Positions 1 through 59,679 of a stretch of 64,000 bases of DNA are shown here, piece by piece (position 1 is the stretch's first letter; every line of letters begins with the position of its first letter). The notes beneath the pieces are model-generated. The model saw only the letters and a program-made list of their open reading frames with translations, did no database searches and was not told where the DNA came from. The stretch lies in assembly GCA_036245525.1 (NCBI GenBank), contig BTPG01000003.1, forward strand, positions 159,798,986 through 159,862,985, in the 5' to 3' direction. The DNA comes from Semisulcospira habei. Taxonomy: Eukaryota; Mollusca; Gastropoda; Semisulcospiridae. The position numbers were made by a program, and so were the translations under genes.

Positions 1-689
1 GACGTCACTATAAGCTTCACGTCATGGCATCGCTGGTCTCACGACGCCGTGTACACTGTGACGAATTTGATATTTCACGTCACTTATCCGAAAGGCACGC
101 TCTTCCAGAGCTGACTTTTGTTCCACACAACCTCTTCCAGAGCTGACTGTTTGATAGGAGTAAATAGTGGCTCCAAAAATTGCAAAAATGAATTAATTAT
201 TATTGAAAACTCATTCAGTATCTCCCTTTCATCCCCCACCCCACCCCACCGCCCCCCCCCCCTCCCCCCGCCTGATCCGCACGGCAATGGCACACACAAA
301 CACAAACGGCAGAATGGTACACTGACACAAACACAGACGGCAGACACACGGCGCTTCCTACCGCGGGTTATACGTTCTGTGGGCTGGCGTAGCCACAGCC
401 ATTTTGAAGAATGAAGTGGAATGGCACACGCCCACAAAGTCTCTTCTGTATGAGCTTGCATGTATATTGCACCTTTTCCACAATACGTTCGCATATATCA
501 TACAAAAATAAATGCAGGAGAACATCGCGCCAGCTCATACAAATGTAAAACACTGAAGTGCTAATGATTTGCGTCAATTAGAAACATTGTATAAAACACT
601 GACGCGTTTGGTGCTTTTACGTCACCCTCACTGTTTGATTCTTCTGAAGAATTCAACGAGTCTTAATTTACTTTTGATATTTTGTTCCT
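1..689. other. upstream intergenic sequence, no gene seen
   Basis: No convincing exon is visible. A 17-bp direct repeat (CTCTTCCAGAGCTGACT) occurs at about 100 and 132. A C-rich stretch lies at 232-272. The open frames here have no domain resemblance and overlap on both strands. Confidence 0.5.
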
Positions 690-981
690 CATTGAACATT
701 TATTTTCGAAAAAGTTGAAGAGGTACAACGCTGGCTAACGAACTCATCCAATGTCTTTCAACAAAGTAGCGATATAAAAAAAAATTCTAGTGCATATAAT
801 CAAAATTGTGGACTCTAATCTGGGTCAGCCGACTTTCTATAAACGGTCTTTTATATCTTCAATGAGACATCCAATTACAATATGCTCGGAGGCTCTCTTA
901 GCCACCCACTTAATAAAGTGTTTTACCAAGTTTCAAGTTTGTGTGTACAGTAATATCGGAGATTCTCGTGTTTACATACAT

Positions 982-1059
<78 letters not shown>

Positions 1060-1240
1060 GCACATAAGGCGCTTCGCGCCAAGGTTAGAGTGGACAGACA
1101 TGACGTCATTTTTATCTTGTTACTTCTTTGCCAGACCATGAGCCCCGCCCGCCTGTTATGTCCTTTGCATTCTTCGGAACGCGCTCCGACCAGCCCCATC
1201 CTAAAGTCTAACGTATTTTCAATACGGTAGACAAAGAGGC
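690..1240 (+). repeat. dispersed repeat M, copy 1, with internal (AC)n
   Basis: This stretch is matched in reverse orientation at about 42925-43620 and in part at 24105-24420. Shared anchors are GCTGGCTAACGAACTCATCC near 731, the GGAGATTCTCGTGTTTAC segment before the microsatellite, and the CATGACGTCATTTTTATCTT segment after it. The (AC)n tract at about 984-1056 sits at the same place in the repeat in each copy. No coding capacity is seen, so it is probably a non-autonomous element of unknown class. Confidence 0.7.
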
Positions 1241-1599
1241 TTGATTTTTACAAAATTATGAACTCACAACCATGGGGTAATGACATTAAAACTATGTTAC
1301 ATCTATCTAGTATCTCTTTAGTTCGATCAACGCTCACCTATGGGCAGGAAATTTAGTTTACGGCTACCGCAGCTGTTGGTGCGGGGAGCAATAAATAAGT
1401 TGAAACATTTTTCAGCTAAATTTGAAAGTAACCTTGGTGGCTGCCTTAAGGATAAAGAAGACAGTTTTTCACAAAATAGTGAGATTCTGTTTTGAACTAG
1501 TAGTTCACCAAGTAGGATGACCTTTGTGCTACAGACGAGACCTGAAGAGAATATGATTTTCTTGTTCTGTAACACAGAAAATATGTTTAAAATTGAAGT

Positions 1600-1654
1600 T
1601 TAACCCCCTTAGTGCATGTAGACATCAGTGGTGGCTGCATGCACAAGGGGGTTA
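1600..1654. repeat. short TTAA-bounded inverted repeat
   Basis: Arms TTAACCCCCTTAGTGCATG and CATGCACAAGGGGGTTA flank about 20 bases. The arms resemble the ends of the longer TTAA-bounded elements elsewhere in the window. Confidence 0.6.
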
Positions 1655-1671
1655 GTGTATCAGTAAAATAA

Positions 1672-1749
1672 TTAACCCTTTGGCTGTCGGTAGCGTTTGT
1701 CACGATGATTCCTGCAGGAAAAAAAACCGCTACCGACAGCCAAAGGGTT
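1672..1749. repeat. foldback family F1, copy 1
   Basis: A near-perfect hairpin begins TTAACCCTTTGGCTGTCGG and returns as CCGACAGCCAAAGGGTT. The arm core resembles GTCGGTAGCGGTTTTAGTCG, shared with copies at 3388, 10248, 49206 and 63713. Confidence 0.8.
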
Positions 1750-2034
1750 CACACATTCGATACGTGCTGCATTTGGATATGCAGCTTTATGCTGTGTATC
1801 CAGATACTGCACATCTCGAATGAGTTAAACCAAGTAGAGTTTCCTACATGGTGAATTTGAGAAAAATATAACTACTAACTAGTTCACATGTAGAATGGAT
1901 GAACAATTGTTTGCGCATTATGGATTCATTTGTAAATATTTACCTACTTTCTCTGTAATAAAGTGGTCGTTTTGTGTTGTTGTTTTTTTAAAAGTTTGAA
2001 AGTAACAACTAAACGAGAAAAAAGTGACACGCTC

Positions 2035-2136
2035 CAGTATGACACGGACAACCCCAATGCGCTAGAGGTCCTGGTGCTGACGTCTATCGCGGCCGGTCAG
2101 TGCACGCAGCCGACGTCGGCCCTATGCCCAACATGA
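2035..2136 (+). other. possible terminal exon of an upstream gene (weak)
   Basis: A GC-rich open stretch follows an AG at 2036-2037 and ends at TGA 2134-2136. Its composition differs from the AT-rich flanks. The peptide has no recognised domain. It could equally be part of the P450 5-prime untranslated region or a chance open frame. Confidence 0.18.
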
Positions 2137-2547
2137 TTTTTTTGCACTGGAACAAACTGTACTCATGCGTTAGTTTGGCCTCGTCATTTCCAGAGCGTGT
2201 TTCATTTTTATTTACAGGTAATTATTTGATTGCACGATACACGCTTCCCAATGCGCAAAAGGCCTTGGGGCCGTTGTCGGTCGCAGTTGGACCCATGGTT
2301 TTTACGTTCTGGGTTAGCGGTTACTGGTTGGTTGTTGTTGATTTGATTTTCAATATTGTCATCATTGATTTTACCTCGGTCTTACTGTTAATGGTCTGTC
2401 GCTGATTTCTAGGTCCTGACGGTCTCACCATACGCGCACATGCACGTGAATCACAGATCTACACTGTTTTGTCCACTAGGTTACAACTGTTTCTATTGCA
2501 CATGTTAATCTGTGCCGTAAACTTTTAATTCGAACGACTGAAGAAAA

Positions 2548-49510
<46,963 letters not shown>

Positions 49511-50241
49511 ACACAATCATGGAAATAACTGAGGAAGATGCGATGATGATGATTCCATACTGATAGTGTGACGACATTGGCGGTGCGACGACGATGATCA
49601 CGATGTCATACTGATAATGTGACAACTACGACGATGATATTTTTTTATTTTGGCTGTGCAATTTGTAGCACGTATATGTATTAATATTTACTTTGTACTA
49701 TTCTACATACAGTAGTTTCTTTCCCTTTTTGTCTTTTATTATGTCCAAGTGTAGTCCATTATTTGTTAATGAAGGGGGGTGGAGGGGGGGGGTTGAATGG
49801 GGTAGAGATGCATGTACATGTACTACAAAGAAAACGACCTCATAACTTTGTATTGTTTGCAACATACGCTTGTAAATAAATTTTAAAAATGAAATTATGA
49901 TATGGATACAAAGATAACAAACAAATACAACAGTGCAATATATAGTATTGCTACACTGAATTTTGTTTATACATTTCATTTCTGCGTTTATGCGCGACAA
50001 GAAACTCCGTACGCCTTGTAATTCGTCCTTTCCACTGCATTTCCCATGAGAGTGTGAGAGATGAAGTGGGGTATACCTATCACAAATACCTATAGGTAGC
50101 GATCTTTGTCTCATTTTAGCCCTTCACCGTGGAATTCCACCCCAAAGCAATTTAGAGATCTCGAGACGATGTCATCGTTCGACTCGAAATTAAAGACAGA
50201 AAACTTTTTCCAAATGTTTAGAATATCTGCAGGTCACGGGT
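49511..50241. other. P450 3-prime UTR and downstream spacer
   Basis: GATGATGATG and repeated CATACTGATA(G/A)TGTGAC lie just after the stop. AATAAA at about 49875-49880 is the first good polyadenylation signal, giving a 3-prime UTR of about 380 bases. Confidence 0.45.
49875..49880 (+). terminator. candidate polyadenylation signal of the P450 gene
   Basis: AATAAA about 365 bases past the stop codon. Cleavage position not determined. Confidence 0.4.
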
Positions 50242-50473
50242 TTTACCCCTTCACTGCCGATGCATGGTGAACGATACCCAGCTGCAAGAGGCGTAAATCC
50301 TCATGTCCCCGCAATTGCGGGGGCTCATCAGGATTTATGTCTCTTGCCTCGCCTACGTTCTTTGTGCCTATAGTTGGTCCAGTTTACATCTGTGTTCTTC
50401 ACGCAAACTGATGTCGGACAAGTTTTTTCGTTTTAGACACGCATATCGTGATCGCTGGCAGCGAAGGGGTTAA
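50242..50473 (+). mobile_element. TTAA element family A downstream of the P450
   Basis: TTTACCCCTTCACTGCCGA at the left and GCTGGCAGCGAAGGGGTTAA at the right. The stem CTGCAAGAGGCGTAAATCCT is mirrored by AGGATTTATGTCTCTTGC around GCAATTGC. Confidence 0.8.
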
Positions 50474-50489
50474 CAGTATCATTTAATTC

Positions 50490-53400
50490 TAAATCAAAGG
50501 GTCGCTGCCTGACTCAAAAGGTGGGGGCCCCAGGGGACGAGTTGCGTTGGTGGTGCGGGTAGTGGGGAACTCTTACAGCGCCTCCCCCGGGATCACCCTA
50601 GTCTAGGGCCTCTTGGCCTTCGTGAGGCACCCTCGTGTGTAATCCCTCCGGACTAGCATAGCATCCCTCTATCCCAAGACCGCCCGTGCGTGGTCCCTGG
50701 CCACATCCTCTCCGAGGTGACCCCAAAAACTGGGCAGCACGAGCCCCCAGGCTAAACACGGCGGATCTAGAGAGAACCTCGAAAAGTAATCAACATTGTC
50801 CTGCTGCCTTGCAGGCCTGGCCGCTTGGCTGCGGAAAGGCTAAGGGAGGACAACTCTGACTTCAAAGCCCCCGTGTCTCCGGGGAAGGTTTTTGAGCCAG
50901 AGACTAGGACAAGGACAGTCTGATATAAAACCTACGACCTGAGGACCTCGATGCCATCGTCCCAGCTTGCTAGGCCATGGCAGACGAACCAAGGGTTTAA
51001 AGGGTGGGGCCAGTACTGCGCACACTGCACTCCACCAAAAAGCTCCACCGCGCAGGCTTTAGGAAACGTCCACGGCCCATGACACAGACCATTCCAAGTC
51101 CTGTAGCGACGGGCGAGGGGCGAAACGGCAGGTGAAAGATGTCACTGGAAGCCGCAGTCTCAAACCTGCATGCAGGCGGTTCAGGATATTGGTCGCCTGA
51201 TGTTGACCTGGGGATGACAACATCACTCGGCACACCCTGAGCGACCAAGCAGCCTTCTCTAGGGACAGCACTGCTTGCTCCACACGGACAGGGGCCTAGA
51301 AAAGGTGGCCTAACCAAAGCTCGTCTCCTCACAACCCCAGTTGGCTAGCCGCGGTCAACGGGCATCTTCTCCTGCGGTCAGAAAACAAGTAAAAACAACG
51401 GATCCACTCTAATGACGACCACGACCGGACTCAACGTAGCATGTTGGAACATCCGAACCATGCTTGACACAGCAGACAGCGGACGCCCTGAACGTCGCTC
51501 CGCCCTCATTGCCCATGAATTGCGGAGGTTAAACATCGACATCGCTGCGCTCAGCGAAGTACGCCTCCCGGACGAAGGCAGTCTCCAAGAACTTGGCGCT
51601 GGCTACACCCTCTACTGGTCAGGCAAGTCTGCATCAGAAAGACGGCTCTCAGGCGTGGGCTTCATGGTCAAGACCTCCATTGTGACTAAGCTGGAAAACC
51701 TACCAACCGGTCACTCAGACCGCATCATGTCCATGCGCCTCCCACTGAGACACCAGCAACACGTCACCCTTCTCAGTGTGTACTCCCCAACCCTCCTGGC
51801 AGAGCCTGCAGAAAAGGACAAGTTCTACACTGACCTGCGCAGCCTCCTACAGAGCACCCCTGCAGACGACAAAGTCATCATCCTTGGCGACTTCAACGCC
51901 AGAGTGGGCAAGGACTCTGAAGCCTGGAAAGGAGTCCTCGGCAAGCATGGCGTCGGGAACTGCAATGACAATGACCGCCTACTGTTGGAGCTCTGTGCAG
52001 AGCAGCAGCTTGTCATCACCAACACTACTTTCCAGCAAAAGGACAGTCGAAAGACCACCTCGATGCATCCTTATCGACTATGTCCTAGTGCGTCAGAGGG
52101 ACAGCAGTGATGTCCTCCTCACCAGAGTGATGCCCAGCGCAGAGTGCCACACTGACCACCGCATTGTCCGCTGGAAACTCAGGCTCCACTTCAAGCCAAA
52201 ACCCAAGAAAGGGGGGCCCCCTAAGAAAAAGCTTGATGCTGCCAGCCTTCAGCGTGACGACCTAAAAGCTGCCTTTCAGACAGATTTACAGCGCAGGCTC
52301 TCAGACACAGCTGACCCAGCAGACTCCTCCCCTGAAACACTCTGGGAACAGCTGAAAACTGCTATCGCAAAATCCTCTGCAGAAGTCTTGGGTTTCGCTA
52401 GAAAGAGGAACAAAGACTGGTTTGACGAAAACGACGTAGAGATCCAGGAACTCCTAGCACAAAAAAGAGCCGCCCATCAGGCCCACCTAGCCCAGCCTTC
52501 CTGCCCTGTGAAGAAGTCTGCCTTCTGCCCCATCTGCAGCAGTCTCCAGCGCAAGCTCAGAGATCTCCAGAACGAGTGGTGGACCAGACTCGCACAGAGG
52601 ACCCAGCTTTGTGCTGACAACGGTGACTACAGGTTCTTCTACGAAGCACTGAAAGCAGTGTATGGCCCCAGGCACCTGACACAAAATCCCCTGCGAAGAG
52701 CTGATGGACAGGCACTGCTCACAGATAATAACTCCATCTTGAACCGCTGGTCGGAATACTTTCAGGACCTCTTCAGCGCTGAGCGCACTGTTCAAGAAGC
52801 AGTCATCCTCCAAATCCTACACCTCCCAGTAAAGGTTGAATTGGACGAACCGCTCACTGCTGAAGAGACCCTCGCAGCCATCCACCAGCTCAAGAGTGGC
52901 AAAGCAGCAGGCATTGATGGAATCCACCAGAGATCTGGAAACATGGAGGCTCAGCACTGCACAACAAGCTCCATGACCTCTTTCTCTGCTGCTGGGAGGA
53001 AGGAACACTACCAAAGGATCTCCGCGATGCAGTCATCATCACCCTGTACAAGAACAAAGGAGAGAAGTCTGCCTGCTCCAACTACCGTGGAATTACCCTG
53101 CTGTCCATTGCCGGGAAAATACTCGGAAGGCTGCTCCTGAATCGGCTGGTACCTGCCATTGCAGAAAACCACCTGCCAGAGGGCCAGTGTGGCTTCAGAG
53201 CCAACAGGAGCACCACCGACATAGTCTTTGTGCTGAGACAGCTTCAGGAGAAGTGCCGCGAGCAGAACAAAGGGCTGTACGTAACGTTTGTCGACCTAAC
53301 AAAGGCGTTCGACACTGTGAGTAGGCAAGGCATGTGGCAGATCCTGGAGCGACTTGGATGTCCTCCAAAGTTCCTCAGCATGATCGTCCAGCTACATGAG

Positions 53401-54632
53401 GACCAGCAAGGCCAGGTCAGACTCAACAATGACCTCTCAGAACCATTCCCCATTCTCAACGGTGTGAAGCAGGGCTGTGTGCTGGCACCGACCCTCTTCA
53501 CCATATTTTTAGCATGATGGTGAAGCAGGCCACAGTGGACCTCGACGATGACGATGCAGTGTACATCAGGTATCGTCTTGATGGCAGCCTGTTCAACCTC
53601 AGACGACTGCAGGTCCACACCAAAACCCTAGACCAACTGAATCGTGAGCTGCTCTTTGCTGACGACGCTGCCCTCGTTGCACACACAGAGAGAGAGCCCT
53701 GCAGCGCATCACATCCTGCTTCGCAGACGCTGCCCAGCTCTTTGGACTCGAGGTCAGTCTGAAAAAGACAGAGGTTCTCCATCAGCCGGCACCCAAGGTA
53801 GAGCATCGCCCTCCCCACATCACCATCGGCAAGTCTGAACTGAAGTCAGTGCACCAGTTTACCTTCCTTGGCTGCATCATCGCGTCAGACGCCAAGCTGG
53901 ACAAGGAGCTGGACAGCAGGCTGGCAAAAGCAAACAGCTCTTTCGGGCGTCTATACAAGCGGGTGTGGCATAATCAACAGCTGAAAACAGGCACCAAGAT
54001 CAGCGTGTACAGAGCTGTCGTCCTCACCACCCTGTTGTATGGTTCCGAGTCCTGGGCCCTCTACCCCAGCCAACTACAACTCCTCGAACGCTTTCACAAG
54101 CGCTGCCTGCGTACCATCCTTGGCATTCACTGGAGTGACTATGTCACAAACGTCGAGGTTCTTGAACAGGCAGAAACTGTGAGCATCGAGGCTTTGCTAC
54201 TGCGGACACAGCTCCGCTGGGCTGGGCACGTCTCCAGGATGGAGGATCATCGCCTGCCCAAGATCACCCTGTTCGGCGAGCTCGCCACTGGACACCAAAG
54301 AAGAGATACAAAGACTGTCTCAAGAAGTCACTTAGTGCCTGCCAAATCGACCACCGCCAGTGGTCTTCACTTGCTGCGGACCGTGACACCTGGCGCTCCA
54401 CCATTTACAAGGCAGCTGTCTCCTTTGAGGACTCTCGCAGAGCTGGCCTTAAAGACAAGCGGCTCAGGAGAAAAAACAGAGATGCCGCAACTCAGAACCC
54501 TGGCCAGACCTCCCTCTGCAGCCACTGCGGTCGAACCTGCCTGTCCCGTATTGGCCTCTGCAGTCACGAGCATGCCTGCAGACGTCGTGGACAACCCCTA
54601 TAGAATCTTCGTTCGCGAAGTCAAGCCAAGCA
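50490..54632 (+). mobile_element. LINE (EN-RT type), copy 2, with 5-prime UTR
   Basis: Matches copy 1 (14424-17706) closely along the coding region. It extends about 0.9 kb further 5-prime through a GC-rich leader beginning near AAAGGGTCGCTGCCTGAC. The shared 3-prime end is GTCAAGCCAAG near 54632. Confidence 0.78.
51412..54603 (+). pseudogene. LINE endonuclease-reverse transcriptase, multiply frameshifted
   Basis: Same domain order as the minus-strand copy. Endonuclease: NVACWNIRTM and ILGDFNARVG. RT: FVDLTKAFDTVSR, NGVKQGCVLAPTLF and LLFADDAALVA. Against copy 1 there is a 20-base deletion near 52070, a lost base near 52925, a lost base near 53508, a two-base gain near 53690 and a 16-base deletion near 54293. 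The two larger deletions have short direct repeats at their edges. Tyr is kept where copy 1 has a stop. Confidence 0.87.
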
Positions 54633-54954
54633 CCTGCGCGCGTAAATCACATAGCCTTCCAGCAGCATCTGCGTAGCTGTTTTTCTTACACATCTTCTTT
54701 GTTGCCTTTGAGCGTAAAAGCTGTATTACACACGTGTGTGATACAGCCGTGCTGCGTTAACGGCCAAGTGTGCATAACATTGCCCTGTAGAAAGTTTGGT
54801 CAACAAAAAGGTATGGGCACACGCGATATTGAAACTTGACCTACTTTCAGCTAACGCGCAATGACATCATTTTACAGTGACGACTGGCACTCTGGCGTCA
54901 TGTATTGCGCTATTACGTCTTCATGCAGAAACAGAATGGAACAGGGTGTTGTCC
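54633..54954. other. spacer, no gene seen
   Basis: A short palindrome (GTATTACACACGTGTGTGATAC) lies at about 54722. Otherwise nothing is recognised. Confidence 0.4.
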
Positions 54955-55551
54955 ATCACTACCTTCCTGTAGCAGAACACCACCGATCCCATAGCTCCTA
55001 GAGTCTGCAGATACTATGGTCGGCTTGGTATGATCGAAGTAGACCAATGTCGGTGCTGTGGTCAGCATCTCCTTAACTTTGCGGAATGCTTCAGCTTGCT
55101 CAGGCCCCTCTGCGGACCTCTCCCAAACAACCAGACATCAAACTCGGTGATCGAGAAGCTAAAAGAGATCTTGCCACCCATGGCATTCCAGAAACTTTGG
55201 TCTCAGATAACGGACCACAGTTTGGTTCTTTCCAGTTCGCAAGATTCGCCAGAGACTGGAAGTTCAAGCACGTGAATAGCAGCCCGGGTTATCCACAAAG
55301 TAATGGTGAAGCAGAACGTCGAGTCAAAAGTGCAAAGAACATTCTAAGCAGGATGATCAACACATGGCCCTGTTGATCTACATCGCGACGCCTATGCCTA
55401 GTTTAGGTCTGAGTCCTGCAGAACTAGCGTTTGGTCACAGGCTGCGTATGACTTTGCCTGTGCTACCTTCCAGCTGTGGAGAATTACTCAAACGTTCTGG
55501 GGCTCAAAATGGCATTCAGTTTCCAGTAGATTTGTGCAAAGTAAATGACTG
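54955..55551. pseudogene. Gypsy relic, RT/RNase H part inverted against integrase
   Basis: On the minus strand, 54960-55105 reads FRKVKEMLTTAPTLVYFD and SRSYGIGGVLLQEG, the RT to RNase H junction of Gypsy pol. On the plus strand, 55107-55376 reads PETLVSDNGPQFGSFQFARF and PGYPQSNGEAERRVKSAKN, and 55364-55551 reads LGLSPAELAFGHRLR, the integrase core. The two halves meet in opposite orientation. Different family from the 28-kb element. Confidence 0.8.
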
Positions 55552-56440
55552 ATAAGCTCATGGCGGAGCTGGTACCCTATGCGTTTTAAAACAGCCCCCT
55601 GCTCTCTAATGTGTCTGATTCAATAGCGTACGTGGGGAGGGGGACTTAATTCGTGATGCGTGATTGGCGTTTTATCGTTTCTCGTGACTGCATTTTTTCA
55701 TCCTCGTGATCCGTGAAGAAAGGATTCGTCGTGAAACACGAAAAGCCAAAATAAGATCTTATGAATTATAATAGTTCTTTCTTGAAATGTAAAAAGTCTG
55801 TAACCACACCGTATAGTCTGAGTTAGAAACCTTCCTCCGGCCAGTTTAAAAAAGTTGTGAAAACTGAGTCTGTGTATCATGAACATCTAGTCCCACAGTC
55901 CCAGTCCTCCTCAACATCCCCCCCCCCCCTCCTCCTTTGTCAAAGTTTTGAAGCACTGAGGAAAGATTCGCCATATTTCTTTTCACCGTGAACCTTGAAT
56001 GCTATTTTTGGGGATTCGTGAATATCAAAATGAATCGTCGTGAAACCGTGATGGTATCAACTTCAGTTAAGATTCTGATTCAAGTGATCTTTATCACTGA
56101 CAATCATCACCTAAATGTCATCCTAACCAGCCGAATGGTTTCTCATCTTGAGTGATTGCCCAAGATCTCAGAATTATCTTCTTCATTAGTCAATATTATT
56201 TGAAATGGTCCATTGTTTACCATGTATCTTGTTGAGATAATATGCGTACAAAGTTGGCCACCTTGATAATGTCCTTGAGGGTTGTGACGCTATCCTTGTT
56301 CATTACATTACATTTTCTTCTTATTTCTTATTTCAGATAATTATTAATATATTTAAAATTCGTACCAAAATCCACCATGCGGTTACAGACTTGCAATAAA
56401 TATCGCTACTGTGTTCGTGACCTTTCGCTTTTTTCCCCCA
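55552..56440. other. intergenic sequence with CGTGAA-rich stretch
   Basis: At 55655-56060, CGTGATCCGTGAAGAAAGGA and GTCGTGAAACACGAAA recur in variants near 56025, a likely small unclassified element. No gene is seen. Confidence 0.35.
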
Positions 56441-57600
56441 AATGAACTATCATCATGTCAAACATGGATCAAATCAGCCGAGTGTTTTCACAGTCATGCT
56501 TTGTGCAAAGTGATTGCAACAATAGCAACCACAAAACTTGTATCCGCGACCTTGACCTTGTAGGTAGGACAAACCTTCCTCCTGATCCAGTTTTAATGGT
56601 GGATATCAGCACCTATACTCACATAAAATCGAATGACAACGAAACAAAGCAACGTAGCAAACAAAGTGACTCCACCAGCGTTCCCTCCACTCTCAAGGCG
56701 GAAGGATGAATTGTGATCTGTGGTGGGATAAAACATAATTCTGGAGTACACTTGTAACGTTTTCATGAGTGTGTTGCTACTTTTTCTAACGTACCGTTTC
56801 TGATCAACGCCTGCACTGAAACACAACCAGCCGGAAACTAGATACTCTAAGACTGTGAAATAAGAATAACATTAACTGTGACCTTGACCCCACCTCAAAG
56901 GCACTGCCATGGATGTGTGTATAAACAGTAATCGTATATAGTCATCAACACAGGAAACTAACAAAGCACACTGGAACAAATTATGAAAACTCGTGTTCAT
57001 TTTGACAAATTTGCTAATGTATGACCTTGCCCTGCTCTTGGGGTTAAATCTATCAGTATGCAAAGAAAGCCCCTTTCATACACATAGAGTATACCATGTT
57101 AAGCTTTATCTGGCCACAGAACCTTTCACAATTGCAGTCACAAACTATAACTGCTTTTCGCACATTACTTGACCTTTGTGACCTTGAGCTGTCAGATGTC
57201 AACCAGACTGGAATATACAGAATTGCTTTTCAAGCTCCAAGCTGAGTTTATATGCATGTCAGGAGATGCAAATATGTAGTCTCAAATTTTGACACACATT
57301 GACCACTTTCCAAGCACCGCCGTGAGATTTCCTTAGTCGCCTGCTCGGCGTCAAACACAAATAACTAACTTTTCAAGCATTGGATGACCTCCAGTGACCT
57401 TGATCATTGTAAAATGTTATCAAAGGTTGCCTTGGAAAAATAATGTTGTGTTTCACTGTAAAGCATACATGCTAGGCTTCCAAATAAGTGTTGAAATCTT
57501 AGGAACTTATTTTCATTATCTATTTTGACCTTGTGTGACCTTGACCTTCGGATAAATCACACAAACACCCACGTGCTTAGAGCTCTTCTTATTTATTTTA
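56441..57600. repeat. repeat field with GACCTTGACC units
   Basis: TGACCTTGACC-like words occur near 56549, 56877, 57178, 57396 and 57532 in loosely similar AT-rich context. An inverted SINE-like tail with GCCTGCTCGGCG lies at 57305-57375. Confidence 0.5.
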
Positions 57601-58748
57601 GTAGGGCCAAATTTGAAGTTGGACGATTAAGTAGTCTGAGATATTACCATTCCAAGATTGAAACCCAACGCTCACGCTAAAAGGACGTTGGTTTATTTTT
57701 AATATTCAGCGTTTTTAACGGCCTGCCACAGGATGTGTGTTTGTAGCACAGGCCCAAACAAAAATAGGCACAATCTACTCAGTGGTCGGAACGTGTGTAC
57801 CTAGTTTGAAATCTGTGCGGTTTATAGTCTGAGTCATACGGGTGCCTAAATTTGCCGTTTTCCCCAAATTGACGACTTTGGGTCCAAACGTGGACAGTTT
57901 AAATGGTACGTTTTACGCTCTATTTTGGTTGCCGATACCTACTATCTATCTAGTACGTCAGGCAGTCACAGCAGACTAATATCTGGCGGGTGGCTAACGG
58001 GTAAAAATAAACTGACAAAGTGTGTGTGTATAGTGTATAGATAGTGTGGTGGTCTTTTCTGTCGTGTGCACTTGTCTATTTTTGTGTTTGTGCTTGTACT
58101 TTTCCGTCAGAATTTTAGTGGTTATACACGTTGACTGTGCCTTTCTTGATTTAACATTCTCATTTTGGCTACATTGTCAGTTATTATTATTCCATGTATT
58201 ATTATTTTTGTTGTTGTTATAATATATTATGATACTGACTGGCAAAAGTTTCGTAACTGACTGCTTTCATAGGGCATACTTTGTTCTTCATCAAACGTGA
58301 AAACCGGAGGGCATTTATAGAGTCTGCTTGACATTTTAGTGCAAAATATTATGTTGAAACTGATGGCTTTACAAGACTGCAATATATACTCAACTAAAGA
58401 ACCCTTTATGACTACGTTATAAACTGAAAAAAATGGACAGACTGTAAACTATTACATGCACTTCAGATAGCCACGCTATATAATTCCCCCCCCCCCCCCC
58501 CCCCCCTTTCCAACCCTGTCTCCGGCCGTCCAACGTAACATTTGGAAGTATGAAGGAAACCAAATTCATTCGAGCTTCGCGCTCCCTCTCCGAACCTCTT
58601 TCGAACAGAGTGCACTACTAGCCTTCCGCTGACAACCGGAAGCTATTCATATGCAACATAGTTCGTGTGCTGTAGGTTTTCTATCGTAACAGCGAAAACA
58701 GGAAGCGATCATCGATTACCATTTCATAAACTCGAAAACAAAATATGC
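57601..58748. other. intergenic sequence, no gene seen
   Basis: A C run lies at 58487-58506. No exon or clear element is recognised. Confidence 0.4.
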
Positions 58749-59329
58749 AGGGGAGACCGGGGCAAGTTGAGCCACGGGGCATTGTGAGACACACCCAAAT
58801 AAGACCTTTAATGTTATAATTCATCCGTTCTTTATCCTTTGATGATATTTCCAAAACCCGATCTACAACATCAGTCAAACTTTAGCAGGAATGATCACAT
58901 GTGTTTTGAGCCGAAGGAAGTGAGGCTTGTTTTTCAAGGGTACGAAAATTTCTGACAATGTTGAAAAATGTTAATTTTAGAGTTATAATGCTCGAATGAC
59001 AGTAGTGATACATGGCTTTTTCAAAAGCAAAAAAAAAAAAAATGAAAGCTTGTGTTTGCATCGGTTTAGTTAACAGTGCCGTAAATTTAGAATACTGCGA
59101 AGATTTTTGCAGGTACCTGCTTTCGGGCAGATTGAGACGGGGCAGGTTGAGACAGTGTCTCAACCTGCCCTGTGCTAGTATGGTTAATAGGTCTCTTTCC
59201 ATTTTTGGCTCATGTGCGAAGCAAAGGTGAGTCTATGTTCTGGACCGGGATTTGTTGGCTCACGTGCGAAGCAACAGTGAGTCTATGGTTTGGGCCAGTG
59301 GTCCGTCCGGCGTCTACCGTCGTCCATGG

Positions 59330-59530
59330 TGAACTTAAACGTTGGCATTTTCTCAAAGACTATTCAAGCCACAGTCTTCAAACTTGGCCCAAGGAGACTT
59401 TGTGGCAAGCCCTTTCTAATTATACCAATTTGTGTGACATCTCACAAAGGTCAAGGTCACAGGGATCAATAAATGTTTTTTAATAAGTTATATTTTGACA
59501 TAATTTTTTTTCTCTCAAATACTATGTACT
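59330..59530 (+). repeat. satellite-like unit with TCAAGGTCA
   Basis: CTTCAAACTTGGCCCAAGG, AAAGGTCAAGGTCACAGGG and TATTTTGACATAA with TCTCAAATACTAT match the array at 61455-62330. Confidence 0.6.
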
Positions 59531-59679
59531 AATGGTCAAAACTTAAGGACCACTTTTTATCGCAGACGCACCGACAACACCACACAAATAATGTAACAAT
59601 ACTTTGAGTCAGTACTTTGCTAATTTATTCAGTAACAATTTCATTTAAGTTCTCAGTAAATCAAGCAATTGTAACAACA

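Noticed and set aside
910..1199. Open frames of alternating Cys-Val or Thr-His
   Set aside because: They are translations of the (AC)n tract. The same applies to the tracts at 11154, 11819, 41822, 43106 and 47618.
50840..51332. Minus-strand frames in the LINE leader
   Set aside because: GC-rich 5-prime UTR of a LINE. The frames have no recognised motif and lie antisense to the element.
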